The notes under the pieces are model-generated. The model did not search any database, was not told the origin of the DNA, and saw only the letters and a program-made list of their open reading frames with translations. 64,000 nucleotides of DNA from CALBPI01 sp039027435 (lineage in GTDB: Bacteria; Pseudomonadota; Gammaproteobacteria; Steroidobacterales; Woeseiaceae), in NCBI GenBank assembly GCA_039027435.1, contig JBCCKF010000004.1, positions 62,001-126,000 of the forward strand, in the 5' to 3' direction. How positions within the stretch are numbered: the stretch's first letter is position 1; every line of letters starts with the position of its first letter. Positions 43,253-51,777 of the stretch are shown piece after piece. The position numbers were made by a program, and so were the translations under genes.

Positions 43253-45940
43253 CTAGAACGAATTCACAGCAGCAACGGCCACCGCTAAGTTGTAGACAAT
43301 CTGCGTAACACTACTCCAAAGAGTGAGCGGCGCGAGACGGTCGGCATCCAGCGGCACGACAATCGTATCGCCCGGAAGAATTTCAGTGCCACCAATCCTA
43401 CGCAACCAAGTTGCTCCGCTCGATGCTACGACTTGGCCGTTTGCACGCACCACATAAATCCGCTTGGCATCTGCTTTACCTGTCAACCCGCCACTGCGAG
43501 CCAAGTAATCGTCTCGATCCAGGTTCCCGTCATAAATATGGGAAGTAGCGTACTGAACCTCACCGATCACAGTAACCTCCTGAGTCTGCTGGGGAATGAG
43601 AAGGCGATCCCCATCGCGAAGAGTGATGTCATCGTTCGCTAGGTTGCCAGGACCTAATATCGAGGTCAGATCAATTACCAACCGACCGGTTGCTGTACTC
43701 TGCCGTAGCTGTGACAGCAAGCCTTGCCCGAACGCGAATGCTTGTTGAGCATCTCCGTCCAGCTGAGAAGACTGCAAAGCTAAGGTAGCAAGATCAGCCT
43801 CCAGCCTTGAAATCAAAATATCAATCTGCTCCTCCTCACGCGCTTTGAGGCTCTCGCGCGTGAATACACTGCCATCCGTGAAGGACAAATCTGTCAAACC
43901 GCCAGCGCGCTCGATAACAGACGTAAGTGTCTCGCCACGCTTAATGGGATATACACCAGGAAACCGGACCTCACCCTCGATGGATACTTTCTCCTGACCG
44001 CGCCACTCAGGAATTTCTCGAATTGCCAAATAGTCATAGGGAGCAAGTAACTCATCCGCAAAAGTATCGCCCTCGAGGAGCGCACCTAAGTCAATATTGA
44101 TCAACGTTGTTTGTCGCTCACCATCTTCGGTGACTACATAGCGAGTTAACTCAGCTTCTTGTAAATACGCAGAGTCCGAATACCCACCACCAGCACGAAC
44201 GAGATCGCTGACCCTCATGCCGTTCTCTAGAGGGTAGTCGCCGGGCGCAAGTACACTGCCACCAACCGAAACCTTTCTGACCTCTGCACCCGCACCGCTC
44301 TGCGTTTCGAGTTCCGTCAGAATCTCCGAGAGAATCTGGCCACGAGCAGCACCCAATGGAAAAACGATAATGGAGTCTCGCGGCGCGAGGATTGGATTGG
44401 CGCGAGACTCGGGCGCCTGGAGAGCCAACTCAAGATCAGCAGAAAGCACCTCAATCCTGCCATCCTCTGCTGGTTCTCTACGAATCAACACATAGTTTGT
44501 ATCAGCTTTCGGGCGAAGCATTGCCGTCGACCCGATGATGTCAGTCAATCTCAAATTCTGCGACCACTCGTAGTCAGCAGCGCGCCGTACGTGACCGGTT
44601 AATGAAATCGAATTATTGAGTCGATCGAGAACAGGGAAGACTCGGAGAATATCTCCGTTCTTTAGGAGCATGTTTCTACCGGCATCCGTAACAAGATCTG
44701 CATCGATGATCCGTCGATCGCCGTTGGGAGTAATCGTCTCAACATTTCCAGATTGAGGGTAAGCATAGGAAGTAAAGCCACCAGACAAGCTGACAACCTC
44801 TGCCGCGCTCGTAGGTCGCTTCAATTCGTAAAACGCTGGACGAGCCACCTCCCCTTCCACTCCCACACGGAGCTTAACCGGAGGAACGAAAATGACGTCG
44901 CCCGGCAGTAAACGCTGATCTGCGCTCGTATCGCCAGCTAACAGAAGATCGTAAAGATCGAGCTCTCCAATCGTGCGTCCGGCTCGCTTAAGCTCGATCC
45001 GGCGCAAGCTCCCGGTTTTCCGAACCCCACCCGATACGAATAGCGCATTCGTCATGGTACTCAGGCCGCTTACTGTGTATGAGCCAGGTCGAACAACGTC
45101 TCCTAACACAAAAATTTGTATCGAACGAAGCTCTCCCAACGTAATGCTTGCGTTGACTCCAATCATTTGAACCTGAATCTGCCCAAGGATTTCATCACGA
45201 GCCTCTTGGAACGTCATCCCAGCAACGCTCAATGGACCAATGTCGGGAAGATCGATTGTGCCGTCTCGACTTACGACCACGTTGATGCGATCACTCTGTT
45301 GACCGAATAACTGTATTCGCACCTGATCCCCGGGCCCCATAACGTACTCTGCGGGCACCGGGACATCTGTAGCAGGGGCGAATGTTGTTGGTACCTCATC
45401 AAATAGTTCGTAGCCAAAATAAGATAGTGATTCGGCACCGGTTTCCTCTACGGGCAAGATCTGGGCAAAAATATCAAGGCCTTCAAGAAGGGGTTCGGCG
45501 GACAAACGCAGCATAACCTCTTCGCTAGTAAGACCCGCCAGCGGAACGGTAGTGACACCGGGTAACTCCAATTGACCATTCGGCGACAACTCGTACACGT
45601 TGGCGCCAAGCAGCAGTTCGACCTCGGGGCTCAGTTCGAGGTCCACTACCCCTTCATTCTCGGTTGCTTCAGAGAAGCGAATGACAACCGTTTCCCCTCC
45701 AGCCACTCTGGGCTCCGAATCCTGCTCAGGAGACTCCAACAGAGGTCGAGTGACATCCGGGAATTCCAACTGAGCTGGTTGACTATTTGCAGACTGCGGT
45801 AGCCCAAACTCCTCCAGGAGTCCTTGCTTTTGATCGTCTGGCAGCGATTGGAGCAGCCGCAATTGTTCAGCCGATGGCGTCTGACTAACAGCAGGGATGA
45901 ACACAAAGAGGAGGGTCAGTCCCAACACGATTCTTCGCAT
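43253..45940 (-). CDS. Large multi-SLBB polysaccharide export protein (WbfF/OtnA-like)
   Basis: An 895-residue exported protein from ATG 45940; the frame to 46138 overlaps wzi and is not plausible. Residues 1-20 are a Sec signal peptide (MRRIVLGLTLLFVFIPAVSQ) with no lipobox Cys. A Poly_export domain follows (YVMGPGDQVRIQLFGQQSD), then about six SLBB domains, each with a GxVxxPGxY-like turn (for example FVLGDVVRPGSYTVSG, VGVEGEVARPAFYELK, VSVGGSVLAPGDYPLE, VSIEGEVRFPGVYPIK). A hydrophobic C-terminal helix follows LTLWSSVTQIVYNLAV. The architecture matches the large Vibrio/Shewanella-type capsule export proteins rather than short Wza. It probably forms the periplasm-spanning exit channel of the second glycan and lies between wzi and rmlA. 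Confidence 0.88.
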   Translation of the reverse strand: MRRIVLGLTLLFVFIPAVSQTPSAEQLRLLQSLPDDQKQGLLEEFGLPQSANSQPAQLEFPDVTRPLLESPEQDSEPRVAGGETVVIRFSEATENEGVVDLELSPEVELLLGANVYELSPNGQLELPGVTTVPLAGLTSEEVMLRLSAEPLLEGLDIFAQILPVEETGAESLSYFGYELFDEVPTTFAPATDVPVPAEYVMGPGDQVRIQLFGQQSDRINVVVSRDGTIDLPDIGPLSVAGMTFQEARDEILGQIQVQMIGVNASITLGELRSIQIFVLGDVVRPGSYTVSGLSTMTNALFVSGGVRKTGSLRRIELKRAGRTIGELDLYDLLLAGDTSADQRLLPGDVIFVPPVKLRVGVEGEVARPAFYELKRPTSAAEVVSLSGGFTSYAYPQSGNVETITPNGDRRIIDADLVTDAGRNMLLKNGDILRVFPVLDRLNNSISLTGHVRRAADYEWSQNLRLTDIIGSTAMLRPKADTNYVLIRREPAEDGRIEVLSADLELALQAPESRANPILAPRDSIIVFPLGAARGQILSEILTELETQSGAGAEVRKVSVGGSVLAPGDYPLENGMRVSDLVRAGGGYSDSAYLQEAELTRYVVTEDGERQTTLINIDLGALLEGDTFADELLAPYDYLAIREIPEWRGQEKVSIEGEVRFPGVYPIKRGETLTSVIERAGGLTDLSFTDGSVFTRESLKAREEEQIDILISRLEADLATLALQSSQLDGDAQQAFAFGQGLLSQLRQSTATGRLVIDLTSILGPGNLANDDITLRDGDRLLIPQQTQEVTVIGEVQYATSHIYDGNLDRDDYLARSGGLTGKADAKRIYVVRANGQVVASSGATWLRRIGGTEILPGDTIVVPLDADRLAPLTLWSSVTQIVYNLAVAVAAVNSF

Positions 45941-46049
45941 ATCTAGATTTTCTCTCAAATGCACTGGCAGTAAAGAGGAGCCACTCCCTACCGTGAAGCC
46001 GTGCGAATTTTTGTCGCTATAGCCCTTAGAGTCTATCGGAAATCCAAGA

Positions 46050-47534
46050 CTAGAACGGCACTCTCCAGCCAACAAACAAGCGACTGTCGTTTGCCTCCGA
46101 TCTTGCCAACAGATCTTTAAAGCGTGTGATGCCAGCACCTATCTCGATCTCACCAACCTTCAGGGCACGGCGATAGCTAACCTCAAGCTCAAGGTAGTCT
46201 GCTGGGTTGGTAGACACCTGGTTTCTTGCGTCGGGCTCGCCCTCATTGTTCAGTTCTCCAAACCGCACCACGCCTTGCCAAACATCACCACCGGTTGCGA
46301 TGACAACTGCCCCGACAGAAAACAGCTCTGCGTCGTTATCGGCACCATGACCGATGCTTCGACCACGATACCTGTATCCAGTCTGGTAAATACTGTTGTT
46401 GTACGCACAGTTGGGGCGGGAGCTAGACTCATAAAATTGGCACGTGGTACCAGAAAACTCAGCGAAAGCGCGATAACTGAGCGAGCCCTTGCCGCCAGAG
46501 ACCTCGAAACCAAGCTGACCAAGGAATCGACTTGGAAATCCTCCAGCTTCATCTTCGCCGATCAACTGTGCGTAGATGGCACCGTTTAGCGGCGCGAATT
46601 CGGGCGCCCATCTAACGTCAAAGCCAGCGAGCTGATTTCCGGGTTCAGATGACAGCTCAATATCGTCGTCTCCACGGTTGTCGCGACCAATCGCCAAATT
46701 CACCAGCGTATCTAAATCGCACGGACGATTCCCACTACCGCACCACTGGGCCGTCCTCGAGAGCCCTACCTCCAACCCTGAGACAGGTCTGAAATTGATC
46801 CGCAGACCAAGAATCCTTGCATTTGGTACTGCTCTGTCGTTCTCTAATTGACCCCACACGAGACTTGCATCCCAGGGGCCCAACCAGGACAGCCATTTCG
46901 ATCTAAAGGGAGCTGTATCGTTTCGATCTATAGAGAAGGCTGGGATAGGTCGCTGATTGTTGCCAAAGATAATGCTGCCGTCATACCCAGGCCCCCACCA
47001 CCGCTCCATCAACCCAGCTGATACCATGTAATTGCCTAAAGCGACGCCGACAAATGAGCCGTCAAGACGAAGGTCTTGATCATCCGCAGGACTACTAACG
47101 CCCCCGAGCTCCAAACTCATCGCAAACCGTTTACCCATCCACGACGCACCTACGACGGTATCCACGTCCTCACGAGCACGATCCTCAAATCCCCTGATCC
47201 TGCTTGGCTGAGTGTCATACTTTGCAAGTAGGAAATATGAAACCTCTCTTAGCCTCGTTCTCTTAGCACCCACTCGACGGATTCGAGTTAGTGCGGCAAA
47301 TTCTGCTTCACTAAGGCGATCGACATCACGAAAATCTGACAGGTTATTCATCAGATCTCCCCACGAAAGCGGCCACGAGGTAACCGGCGCAGAAATCACC
47401 CCGGCATCTGCCAGCAACTGAATATCGCTCCTTAAAGCGAGGTTTCCCGGATCAACGTAGGGGCCAGCGTGTGCCGCTGCCCCTACCAACAGCCCACACA
47501 TCATTGCTGTGAACTGGAATTTCACTCGACGCAC
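46050..47534 (-). CDS. wzi: Capsule assembly protein Wzi family
   Basis: A 494-residue outer-membrane protein from a GTG start with AAGGAAG 5 bases upstream. Residues 1-23 are a Sec signal peptide ending AHA. The mature N-terminus (YVDPGNLALRSDIQLLADAGVI, SWPLSWGDLMNNL) is the conserved Wzi/SLH-like start, followed by a beta barrel with signature RWWGPGYDGSIIFGNNQRP and a C-terminal Phe (LFVGWRVPF). Wzi proteins bind and anchor capsule at the surface. It is the first gene of the leftward unit wzi, SLBB export gene, rmlACDB, wzx, supporting a capsule-like role for the second locus. A 108-base gap without clear features separates it from the SLBB gene. Confidence 0.89.
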   Translation of the reverse strand: MRRVKFQFTAMMCGLLVGAAAHAGPYVDPGNLALRSDIQLLADAGVISAPVTSWPLSWGDLMNNLSDFRDVDRLSEAEFAALTRIRRVGAKRTRLREVSYFLLAKYDTQPSRIRGFEDRAREDVDTVVGASWMGKRFAMSLELGGVSSPADDQDLRLDGSFVGVALGNYMVSAGLMERWWGPGYDGSIIFGNNQRPIPAFSIDRNDTAPFRSKWLSWLGPWDASLVWGQLENDRAVPNARILGLRINFRPVSGLEVGLSRTAQWCGSGNRPCDLDTLVNLAIGRDNRGDDDIELSSEPGNQLAGFDVRWAPEFAPLNGAIYAQLIGEDEAGGFPSRFLGQLGFEVSGGKGSLSYRAFAEFSGTTCQFYESSSRPNCAYNNSIYQTGYRYRGRSIGHGADNDAELFSVGAVVIATGGDVWQGVVRFGELNNEGEPDARNQVSTNPADYLELEVSYRRALKVGEIEIGAGITRFKDLLARSEANDSRLFVGWRVPF

Positions 47535-47554
47535 CGCACTTCCTTGCAGCTAAT

Positions 47555-47581
47555 CACTGGTACGCGGGAATCATACCAGTG
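47555..47581. promoter_or_regulatory. Perfect inverted repeat upstream of wzi
   Basis: CACTGGTA at 47555-47562 and TACCAGTG at 47574-47581 form an 8-base perfect inverted repeat with an 11-base centre. It fills most of the 56-base gap between the reductase stop and the wzi start. It could be an operator for the polysaccharide unit, a leader stem-loop or a terminator of the upstream operon. No T-run follows on either strand, which makes a standard terminator less likely. Confidence 0.45.
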
Positions 47582-47590
47582 CGACAGGCT

Positions 47591-48181
47591 TTAGACGATT
47601 TTGCACGCATCCTCGAAATCGAGCCGCGGCAAACGCGGGTGCACCTCGCTGTAATCGCCATAGCCCGTATTGAGCAAAAAATTCGCCTTGAATCGACCAT
47701 CCGGAAAGAACTCACCGTTAACCCCTGCAGGATCAAAACCGGACATCGGCCCGCAGTCGAGACCGAGCGAACGTAACGCCATAATCAGGTAACCACCTTG
47801 CAGGCTGCCATTGCGCATAGCGTTCTCATAGATGCTCTCGTCGCTGCCCGTAAACCAGTCGCGCGCGTCCGGATTGTGAGGATGCAGCTCCGGCACCCGT
47901 TCGTAGAACTCGCTGTCATACGCCACAATAATCGTCGCGGGCGCTGTCATGGTCTTCTCGACATTGGATTCGATCAGGTGTGGCCGCAAGCGAGCACGCC
48001 CCTCGTCCGTCGTGATGAAGACCAGCCGAGTGGGGCAACAGTTGGCGCTTGTCGGCCCCATTCTCATGAGCGCATAGGCCTCTCTAAGCTGCGACTCACC
48101 CACAGGCGTGTCCAGCCAGTGTGAACAGGTTCTTGCCTCCAGAAACAACCGGTCGTAAACGTCATTAGAGAACTTCGTCAT
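47591..48181 (-). CDS. rutE: Nitroreductase family protein, malonic semialdehyde reductase-like (RutE)
   Basis: A 196-residue FMN-dependent reductase. The ATG at 48181 overlaps the MBL gene stop (ATGA). It carries the RutE/HadB signatures LFLEARTCSHWLDTPV, MRMGPTSANCCPTRLVF, ESNVEKTMTAPATIIVAYD, RNGSLQGGYLIMALRSLGLDCGPMSGFD and FLLNTGYGD. RutE reduces malonic semialdehyde to 3-hydroxypropionate in pyrimidine breakdown, but no other rut gene is present. In this operon with Nudix and MBL hydrolases, the true substrate may be another aldehyde or a quinone/nitro compound. Confidence 0.86.
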   Translation of the reverse strand: MTKFSNDVYDRLFLEARTCSHWLDTPVGESQLREAYALMRMGPTSANCCPTRLVFITTDEGRARLRPHLIESNVEKTMTAPATIIVAYDSEFYERVPELHPHNPDARDWFTGSDESIYENAMRNGSLQGGYLIMALRSLGLDCGPMSGFDPAGVNGEFFPDGRFKANFLLNTGYGDYSEVHPRLPRLDFEDACKIV

Positions 48182-49020
48182 CGGTCCTGCTCCATAGAAT
48201 CCCAACAAGCATCATCGCCTGAAATCTGTCCGTCATCCGCCAGTTTGGTGAGGTGTGCAAGCAGCGACATCCGCGCTACGGGTAACACGACTTCCGGCAC
48301 ATCGCTATAGACTTTCGGAAGAAGATCGTCGGTACTCACCGGCGCGTGTTGCGCGACCATATCAAGCACCAGTGCTTCGCGCCGTTTGCGATGCTCGACG
48401 ATCGCATCGATGGCAGCGACAGGATCAGCAATCACGCGGCCATGCCCCGGTGCGATACAGCGCGCCCCCACCGTACGCAGTCGTGCCATCGAATCGAAGT
48501 AAGCCTGCATATCACCATCGGGTGCTGCGATAACGACGGTGGACCCCTCCATAATGTGATCACCGGTGAACAGCATTTCCGGCCCTGCCAGCAGAAAGCA
48601 CGCATGATTGGACGCATGACCTGGGGTGTGTAACACCGTCAACCGGTGGCCATCACAATCGAGTACATCACCATCGGCGAACTCAACATCCGGCACGAAG
48701 GTCTGGTCGTTTTCAAATGTGTTTGGTGCTTGCATGCCGAACAGCGGCACGCCCGTTGCTTTCGCAATCGGTGTCGCCGCTGGACTGTGATCACGATGGG
48801 TATGTGTGACGACAACGCGTTCGAGTCGATCGCCGACCTCGTCCAGCAAAGCGTCAATGTGCGTGGGGTCGTCCGGCCCCGGATCGATCAGCGTGACGCG
48901 CGCTTCACCGATCCAGTAAACGTTGGTGCCGGGGCCGGTCATGACACCTGCATTGGGCGCGGTATAGCGAGTAACCCCGTTCTCGATGACCACAGGCTGT
49001 GCAACGGCAATCGGGATCAA
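48178..49020 (-). CDS. MBL-fold metallohydrolase (LACTB2-like)
   Basis: A 280-residue metallo-beta-lactamase fold protein. The metal motif HTHRDH is at residues 73-78 (HxHxDH), followed by HTPGHASNHACFLL and FTGDHIMEGSTVVI, which carry the next His and Asp ligands. The C-terminal LACTB2/winged-helix-like region (IVEHRKRREALVLDMVAQ, LLPKVYSDVP, RMSLLAHLTKLADDGQI) matches the beta-lactamase-like 2 group. Substrates could be thioesters, RNA or metabolites. It overlaps the Nudix gene upstream and the RutE-like gene downstream by 4 bases each, indicating translational coupling and a shared task. Confidence 0.88.
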   Translation of the reverse strand: MIPIAVAQPVVIENGVTRYTAPNAGVMTGPGTNVYWIGEARVTLIDPGPDDPTHIDALLDEVGDRLERVVVTHTHRDHSPAATPIAKATGVPLFGMQAPNTFENDQTFVPDVEFADGDVLDCDGHRLTVLHTPGHASNHACFLLAGPEMLFTGDHIMEGSTVVIAAPDGDMQAYFDSMARLRTVGARCIAPGHGRVIADPVAAIDAIVEHRKRREALVLDMVAQHAPVSTDDLLPKVYSDVPEVVLPVARMSLLAHLTKLADDGQISGDDACWDSMEQDR

Positions 49021-49841
49021 AGCGGGACTCTTGTGCCATCCGGGAGGCGGACGCTTCGAGCATCTTTGGGCTCATCGATAACCGGGATGATTTCCTGAAT
49101 GTCGCGCTTATCGATCGCCCGAGCGGCGACCATGGCCTGCCCGACAGATTCGAATTTCGCCAGCCACTGAAGATTCACGCGGGTCGGCGGATGCAGAATC
49201 ATTGCGTCATCGCTGGTTTGATCGCCAGCGTCGAGCGCACCCTCCGGGGTCACCCATCGACTCGCTGTCGTCTCACGTCCGTCTGGCGCGCCTTCCTGAC
49301 CCTGTGGCACGGCGGCCACGAAAAACCGAGTCGCATAGCGCCTTGCCAACGGCACCGGTGTCGTCCAAAAACTCACGTACTCCAGTGCACCGACATCGAG
49401 TGTGAGGTTTTCGGTCTCGCAGACCTCTCGCAACGTAATCTCTTCTTGAGCCAACGCCACTCGGTAGTCTTCGAATCGAGCTCGGTGCTCCGGAGAACCC
49501 GGCTGACACAACTCTCCTTCAAAATCGCGAGCGAGCAGAAAGCCGCTCTCTTCAAAGCACTCTCTGATGCCCGCGACCCAAAGCCCAAGTCCACCCGTCT
49601 CGACGCCGAGTTGTGTCGACGCCTGCGCATCGTCCAGACCACTACAAAACGGATCCAGACTGCGTTCGAAGTCAGACGGTGCAGCAAGTCCCCCTGGAAA
49701 TACCCAGGCACTGGCAAAATCCGCACCCTTGTGGCGGCGCAACATCAACACTTCGAGCGCCCCTTGGTGGTCTCTCAGTAGCATCACCGTCGCAGAAGGC
49801 ACAGGCTTTTTGTCGTCGATTGCTTCGCGGGGGTGGTTCAT
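49017..49841 (-). CDS. Nudix hydrolase (NUDT19-like)
   Basis: A 274-residue Nudix protein. The N-terminal part is PVPSATVMLLRDHQGALEVLMLRRHKGADFASAWVFPGG with a long insertion before the Nudix core REXXEE, seen as RECFEESG at residues 93-100. This split layout is typical of NUDT19-type enzymes that cleave CoA or related dinucleotide-like compounds. The start at 49841 is divergent from glnB. It begins the leftward three-gene operon with the MBL and RutE-like genes. Confidence 0.86.
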   Translation of the reverse strand: MNHPREAIDDKKPVPSATVMLLRDHQGALEVLMLRRHKGADFASAWVFPGGLAAPSDFERSLDPFCSGLDDAQASTQLGVETGGLGLWVAGIRECFEESGFLLARDFEGELCQPGSPEHRARFEDYRVALAQEEITLREVCETENLTLDVGALEYVSFWTTPVPLARRYATRFFVAAVPQGQEGAPDGRETTASRWVTPEGALDAGDQTSDDAMILHPPTRVNLQWLAKFESVGQAMVAARAIDKRDIQEIIPVIDEPKDARSVRLPDGTRVPL

Positions 49842-49887
49842 ATCGTGTTGATCGGGTTGGGTGGTCTACTGCCCGCAGGCTTGCGCG

Positions 49888-49896
49888 TGTTATACA
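49888..49896 (+). promoter_or_regulatory. Candidate extended -10 promoter for glnB
   Basis: TGTTATACA reads as an extended -10 element (TGn plus TATACA), about 36 bases before the glnB ATG at 49933. No convincing -35 or sigma-54 site is seen in the 91-base divergent gap. Confidence 0.4.
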
Positions 49897-49932
49897 CTAC
49901 CAGAGCGAGCTCTCGAACCCCCGGAGACCCGG

Positions 49933-50271
49933 ATGAAACTGATTACCGCGATTATCAAGCCGTTTCGACTGGATGACGTGCGCAATGCACTCGCAGAACT
50001 CGGCGTCCAGGGGATGACCGTAACCGAGGTTAAGGGCTTTGGACGTCAACGTGGCCACACGGAGTTGTACCGCGGAGCCGAGTACGTCGTTGATTTTCTC
50101 CCCAAGACTAAAGTTGAGGTTGCCGCGACTGAAGAGATGGCAGAAGCGGTTATCGAAGCGATCATCGCTGCGTCACGCACAGGCAAAGTCGGCGACGGCA
50201 AGATCTTCGTCCAGTCGCTGGAACGTGTTCTCAGAATACGAACGGGCGAAGAAGACGGTAAAGCCGTCTGA
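49933..50271 (+). CDS. glnB: Nitrogen regulatory protein P-II
   Basis: A 112-residue PII protein of exact family length. It begins MKLITAIIKPFRLDDVRNAL. The T-loop is GHTELYRGAEYVVDFLPK with uridylylation Tyr51, and the C-terminal signature is TGKVGDGKIFVQSLERVLRIRTGEE. It senses ATP/ADP and 2-oxoglutarate and would regulate glutamine synthetase adenylylation and NtrB. The usual partner amtB is absent, favouring GlnB over GlnK. A CGGAGA ribosome site lies before the ATG; the longer frame back to 49861 is not family sequence. Confidence 0.94.
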   Translation: MKLITAIIKPFRLDDVRNALAELGVQGMTVTEVKGFGRQRGHTELYRGAEYVVDFLPKTKVEVAATEEMAEAVIEAIIAASRTGKVGDGKIFVQSLERVLRIRTGEEDGKAV

Positions 50272-50292
50272 GCGTACATGTAATGTTTCGCG

Positions 50293-50320
50293 GGTGGCGC
50301 TGGTCTCTCTAAGCGCAACC
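50293..50320. terminator. Stem-loop after glnB, possible attenuating terminator
   Basis: GGTGGCGCT at 50293-50301 pairs with AGCGCAACC at 50312-50320 with one mismatch across a 10-base loop. It lies 22 bases after the glnB stop and 17 bases before the next start. There is no clear T-run, so termination would be weak or Rho-assisted. Confidence 0.35.
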
Positions 50321-50336
50321 ATTGTGATGTAGCAAC

Positions 50337-51035
50337 ATGCCCTTTGACCCGCACTTACAACCCGTACTGATTCTGATGGCGAAGCGTCCGGCGCTCGGCG
50401 TTGGCAAGCAGCGTATCGCCGGCACACTTGGCCTTGAGCGCACGGCGAAGCTCGCGGAGCTCTTGTGGTTATGCGCGGTGGAAGATCTTGCTGACTGGCC
50501 GCACCAGCGGGTCATTTCTATCGCGTCCGCCACAGACACGGAGTGGGCGCAGGCCGCACTCCCCAGTGCAACCGTGATAACGCAGCCGGAGGGCAATCTG
50601 GGCGAGCGCATTGAACATGCCTACCGGCAGTTTCATCAACCCGGACGCCCCGTGCTTTTCATCGGCTCTGACGCACCAACGCTGGATATTGCGTATTTGA
50701 ACGCGTGTCTGAAGGCGCTCGAGACCTTTGACGTCGTGTTGGGCCAGGCCGCCGATGGTGGCGTTGTCGTAATGGGCTCGAGAACGCCATGGCCTTCGTT
50801 ACAAACACTGCCCTGGTCTACCGCGTCTTTGGGCGCTGCATTGCGCGCCACCTGTGAGTCGGCAGGGCTCAGTCTGGTCATGCGCGAGCCGCTGGAAGAC
50901 ATCGACACGTTTGACCAGCTTTCTGCATTGCCGGGCGCACTGGCCAACGACGGGCGTGCCGCGCGACAGACTTTGCGCGACTGGGTCAGCTTCAATCTGG
51001 CAGTGCCAGAGTCAGCGCCAGGCGCACTGGCCTGA
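50337..51035 (+). CDS. TIGR04282-like glycosyltransferase (DUF2064, arsenosugar-cluster type)
   Basis: A 232-residue GT-A-like nucleotidyltransferase-fold protein. It shows LILMAKRPALGVGKQRIAGTLGLERTAKLAELL near the start, GNLGERIEHAYRQF, the metal-site-like FIGSDAPTLDIAYL and LGQAADGGVVVMGSRTPWPSL. These match the DUF2064/TIGR04282 family, named from cyanobacterial and proteobacterial gene sets that include TIGR04283, VTT and flavoprotein genes. The family is only putatively linked to arsenosugar synthesis. It is the first gene of the four-gene rightward set ending at 53930. Confidence 0.86.
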   Translation: MPFDPHLQPVLILMAKRPALGVGKQRIAGTLGLERTAKLAELLWLCAVEDLADWPHQRVISIASATDTEWAQAALPSATVITQPEGNLGERIEHAYRQFHQPGRPVLFIGSDAPTLDIAYLNACLKALETFDVVLGQAADGGVVVMGSRTPWPSLQTLPWSTASLGAALRATCESAGLSLVMREPLEDIDTFDQLSALPGALANDGRAARQTLRDWVSFNLAVPESAPGALA

Positions 51036-51057
51036 TACCTACAGGAACCGATCAAGA

Positions 51058-51771
51058 ATGAAATCCCAAAACAAGATCATCGCGCTGATTGCCGCCATTG
51101 TGGTGCTCGGTGTAGCCGCCTGGCAGTTTCCGATTGCTGAGTGGCTGACGAGCCTGATCCAGTGGATCGATGCCAACAAAGAGATCGCATGGATCGTCTT
51201 TATTGTCGCCTATGTTTTTGCGACGGTACTCATGCTCCCAGGGTCCATTCTCACGCTCGCTGCTGGTTATCTGTTTGGCGTCCTGTACGGCACCGCCCTT
51301 GTCTCGGTGTCCAGCGTGCTGGGCGCTACGGCCGCCTTTCTTGTGGGCCGCTCGCTCGGGCGCGGCTGGGTGCGCGAGAAGATCGGCGCCGACGGAAGAC
51401 TCGCAGCGATAGACAAGGCGACCGAAAAACGCGGGTTTCTGGTCATGGTGCTGTTGCGTCTGTCCCCGATCTTCCCGTTCAACGTCATGAACTACTTGAT
51501 GAGTTTGACCGGCATGAGCTTGCGTAATTTCGTACTCGGAAGCTGGCTTGGCATGCTTCCCGGAACCGTCCTCTATGTTTACCTCGGATCCGCCGCCAGT
51601 GATTTGACGGCGCTGATCGCCGGCGAGTACGACGCGGGCCCATATGGGCAGGTGTTTTTCATCGGCGGTCTGATTGCCACTGCAGCGGTGACCATCCTCA
51701 TAGCCCGATTTGCGGCGAAAACATTGAAAGAGACCATCGGCGTTGACGACGCATCGGTCACACAGGAGTAG
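51058..51771 (+). CDS. TVP38/TMEM64 (VTT domain) membrane protein
   Basis: A 237-residue inner-membrane protein from ATG 51058, with AGGAA 10 bases upstream; the frame back to 50854 shadows the previous gene. The VTT/DedA-like core is seen as PGSILTLAAGYLFGVLYGTA, FLVGRSLGR, LRLSPIFPFNVMNYLMSLTGM and GSWLGMLPGTVLYVYLGS, flanked by N- and C-terminal hydrophobic helices. DedA/VTT proteins are proton-dependent lipid flippases or scramblases, and some recycle undecaprenyl phosphate. Its exact cargo here is unknown. It is 6 bases before the flavoprotein start. Confidence 0.88.
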   Translation: MKSQNKIIALIAAIVVLGVAAWQFPIAEWLTSLIQWIDANKEIAWIVFIVAYVFATVLMLPGSILTLAAGYLFGVLYGTALVSVSSVLGATAAFLVGRSLGRGWVREKIGADGRLAAIDKATEKRGFLVMVLLRLSPIFPFNVMNYLMSLTGMSLRNFVLGSWLGMLPGTVLYVYLGSAASDLTALIAGEYDAGPYGQVFFIGGLIATAAVTILIARFAAKTLKETIGVDDASVTQE

Positions 51772-51777
51772 CAAGGC

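Noticed and set aside
45941..46138. N-terminal extension of the SLBB export protein.
   Set aside because: It overlaps wzi and would bury the clear signal peptide that starts at 45940.
47526..47540. GCGGTGCGTC near the wzi start, similar to the RfaH ops/JUMPstart element.
   Set aside because: One base of the core is missing and it overlaps the ribosome site and start codon instead of lying in a longer leader.
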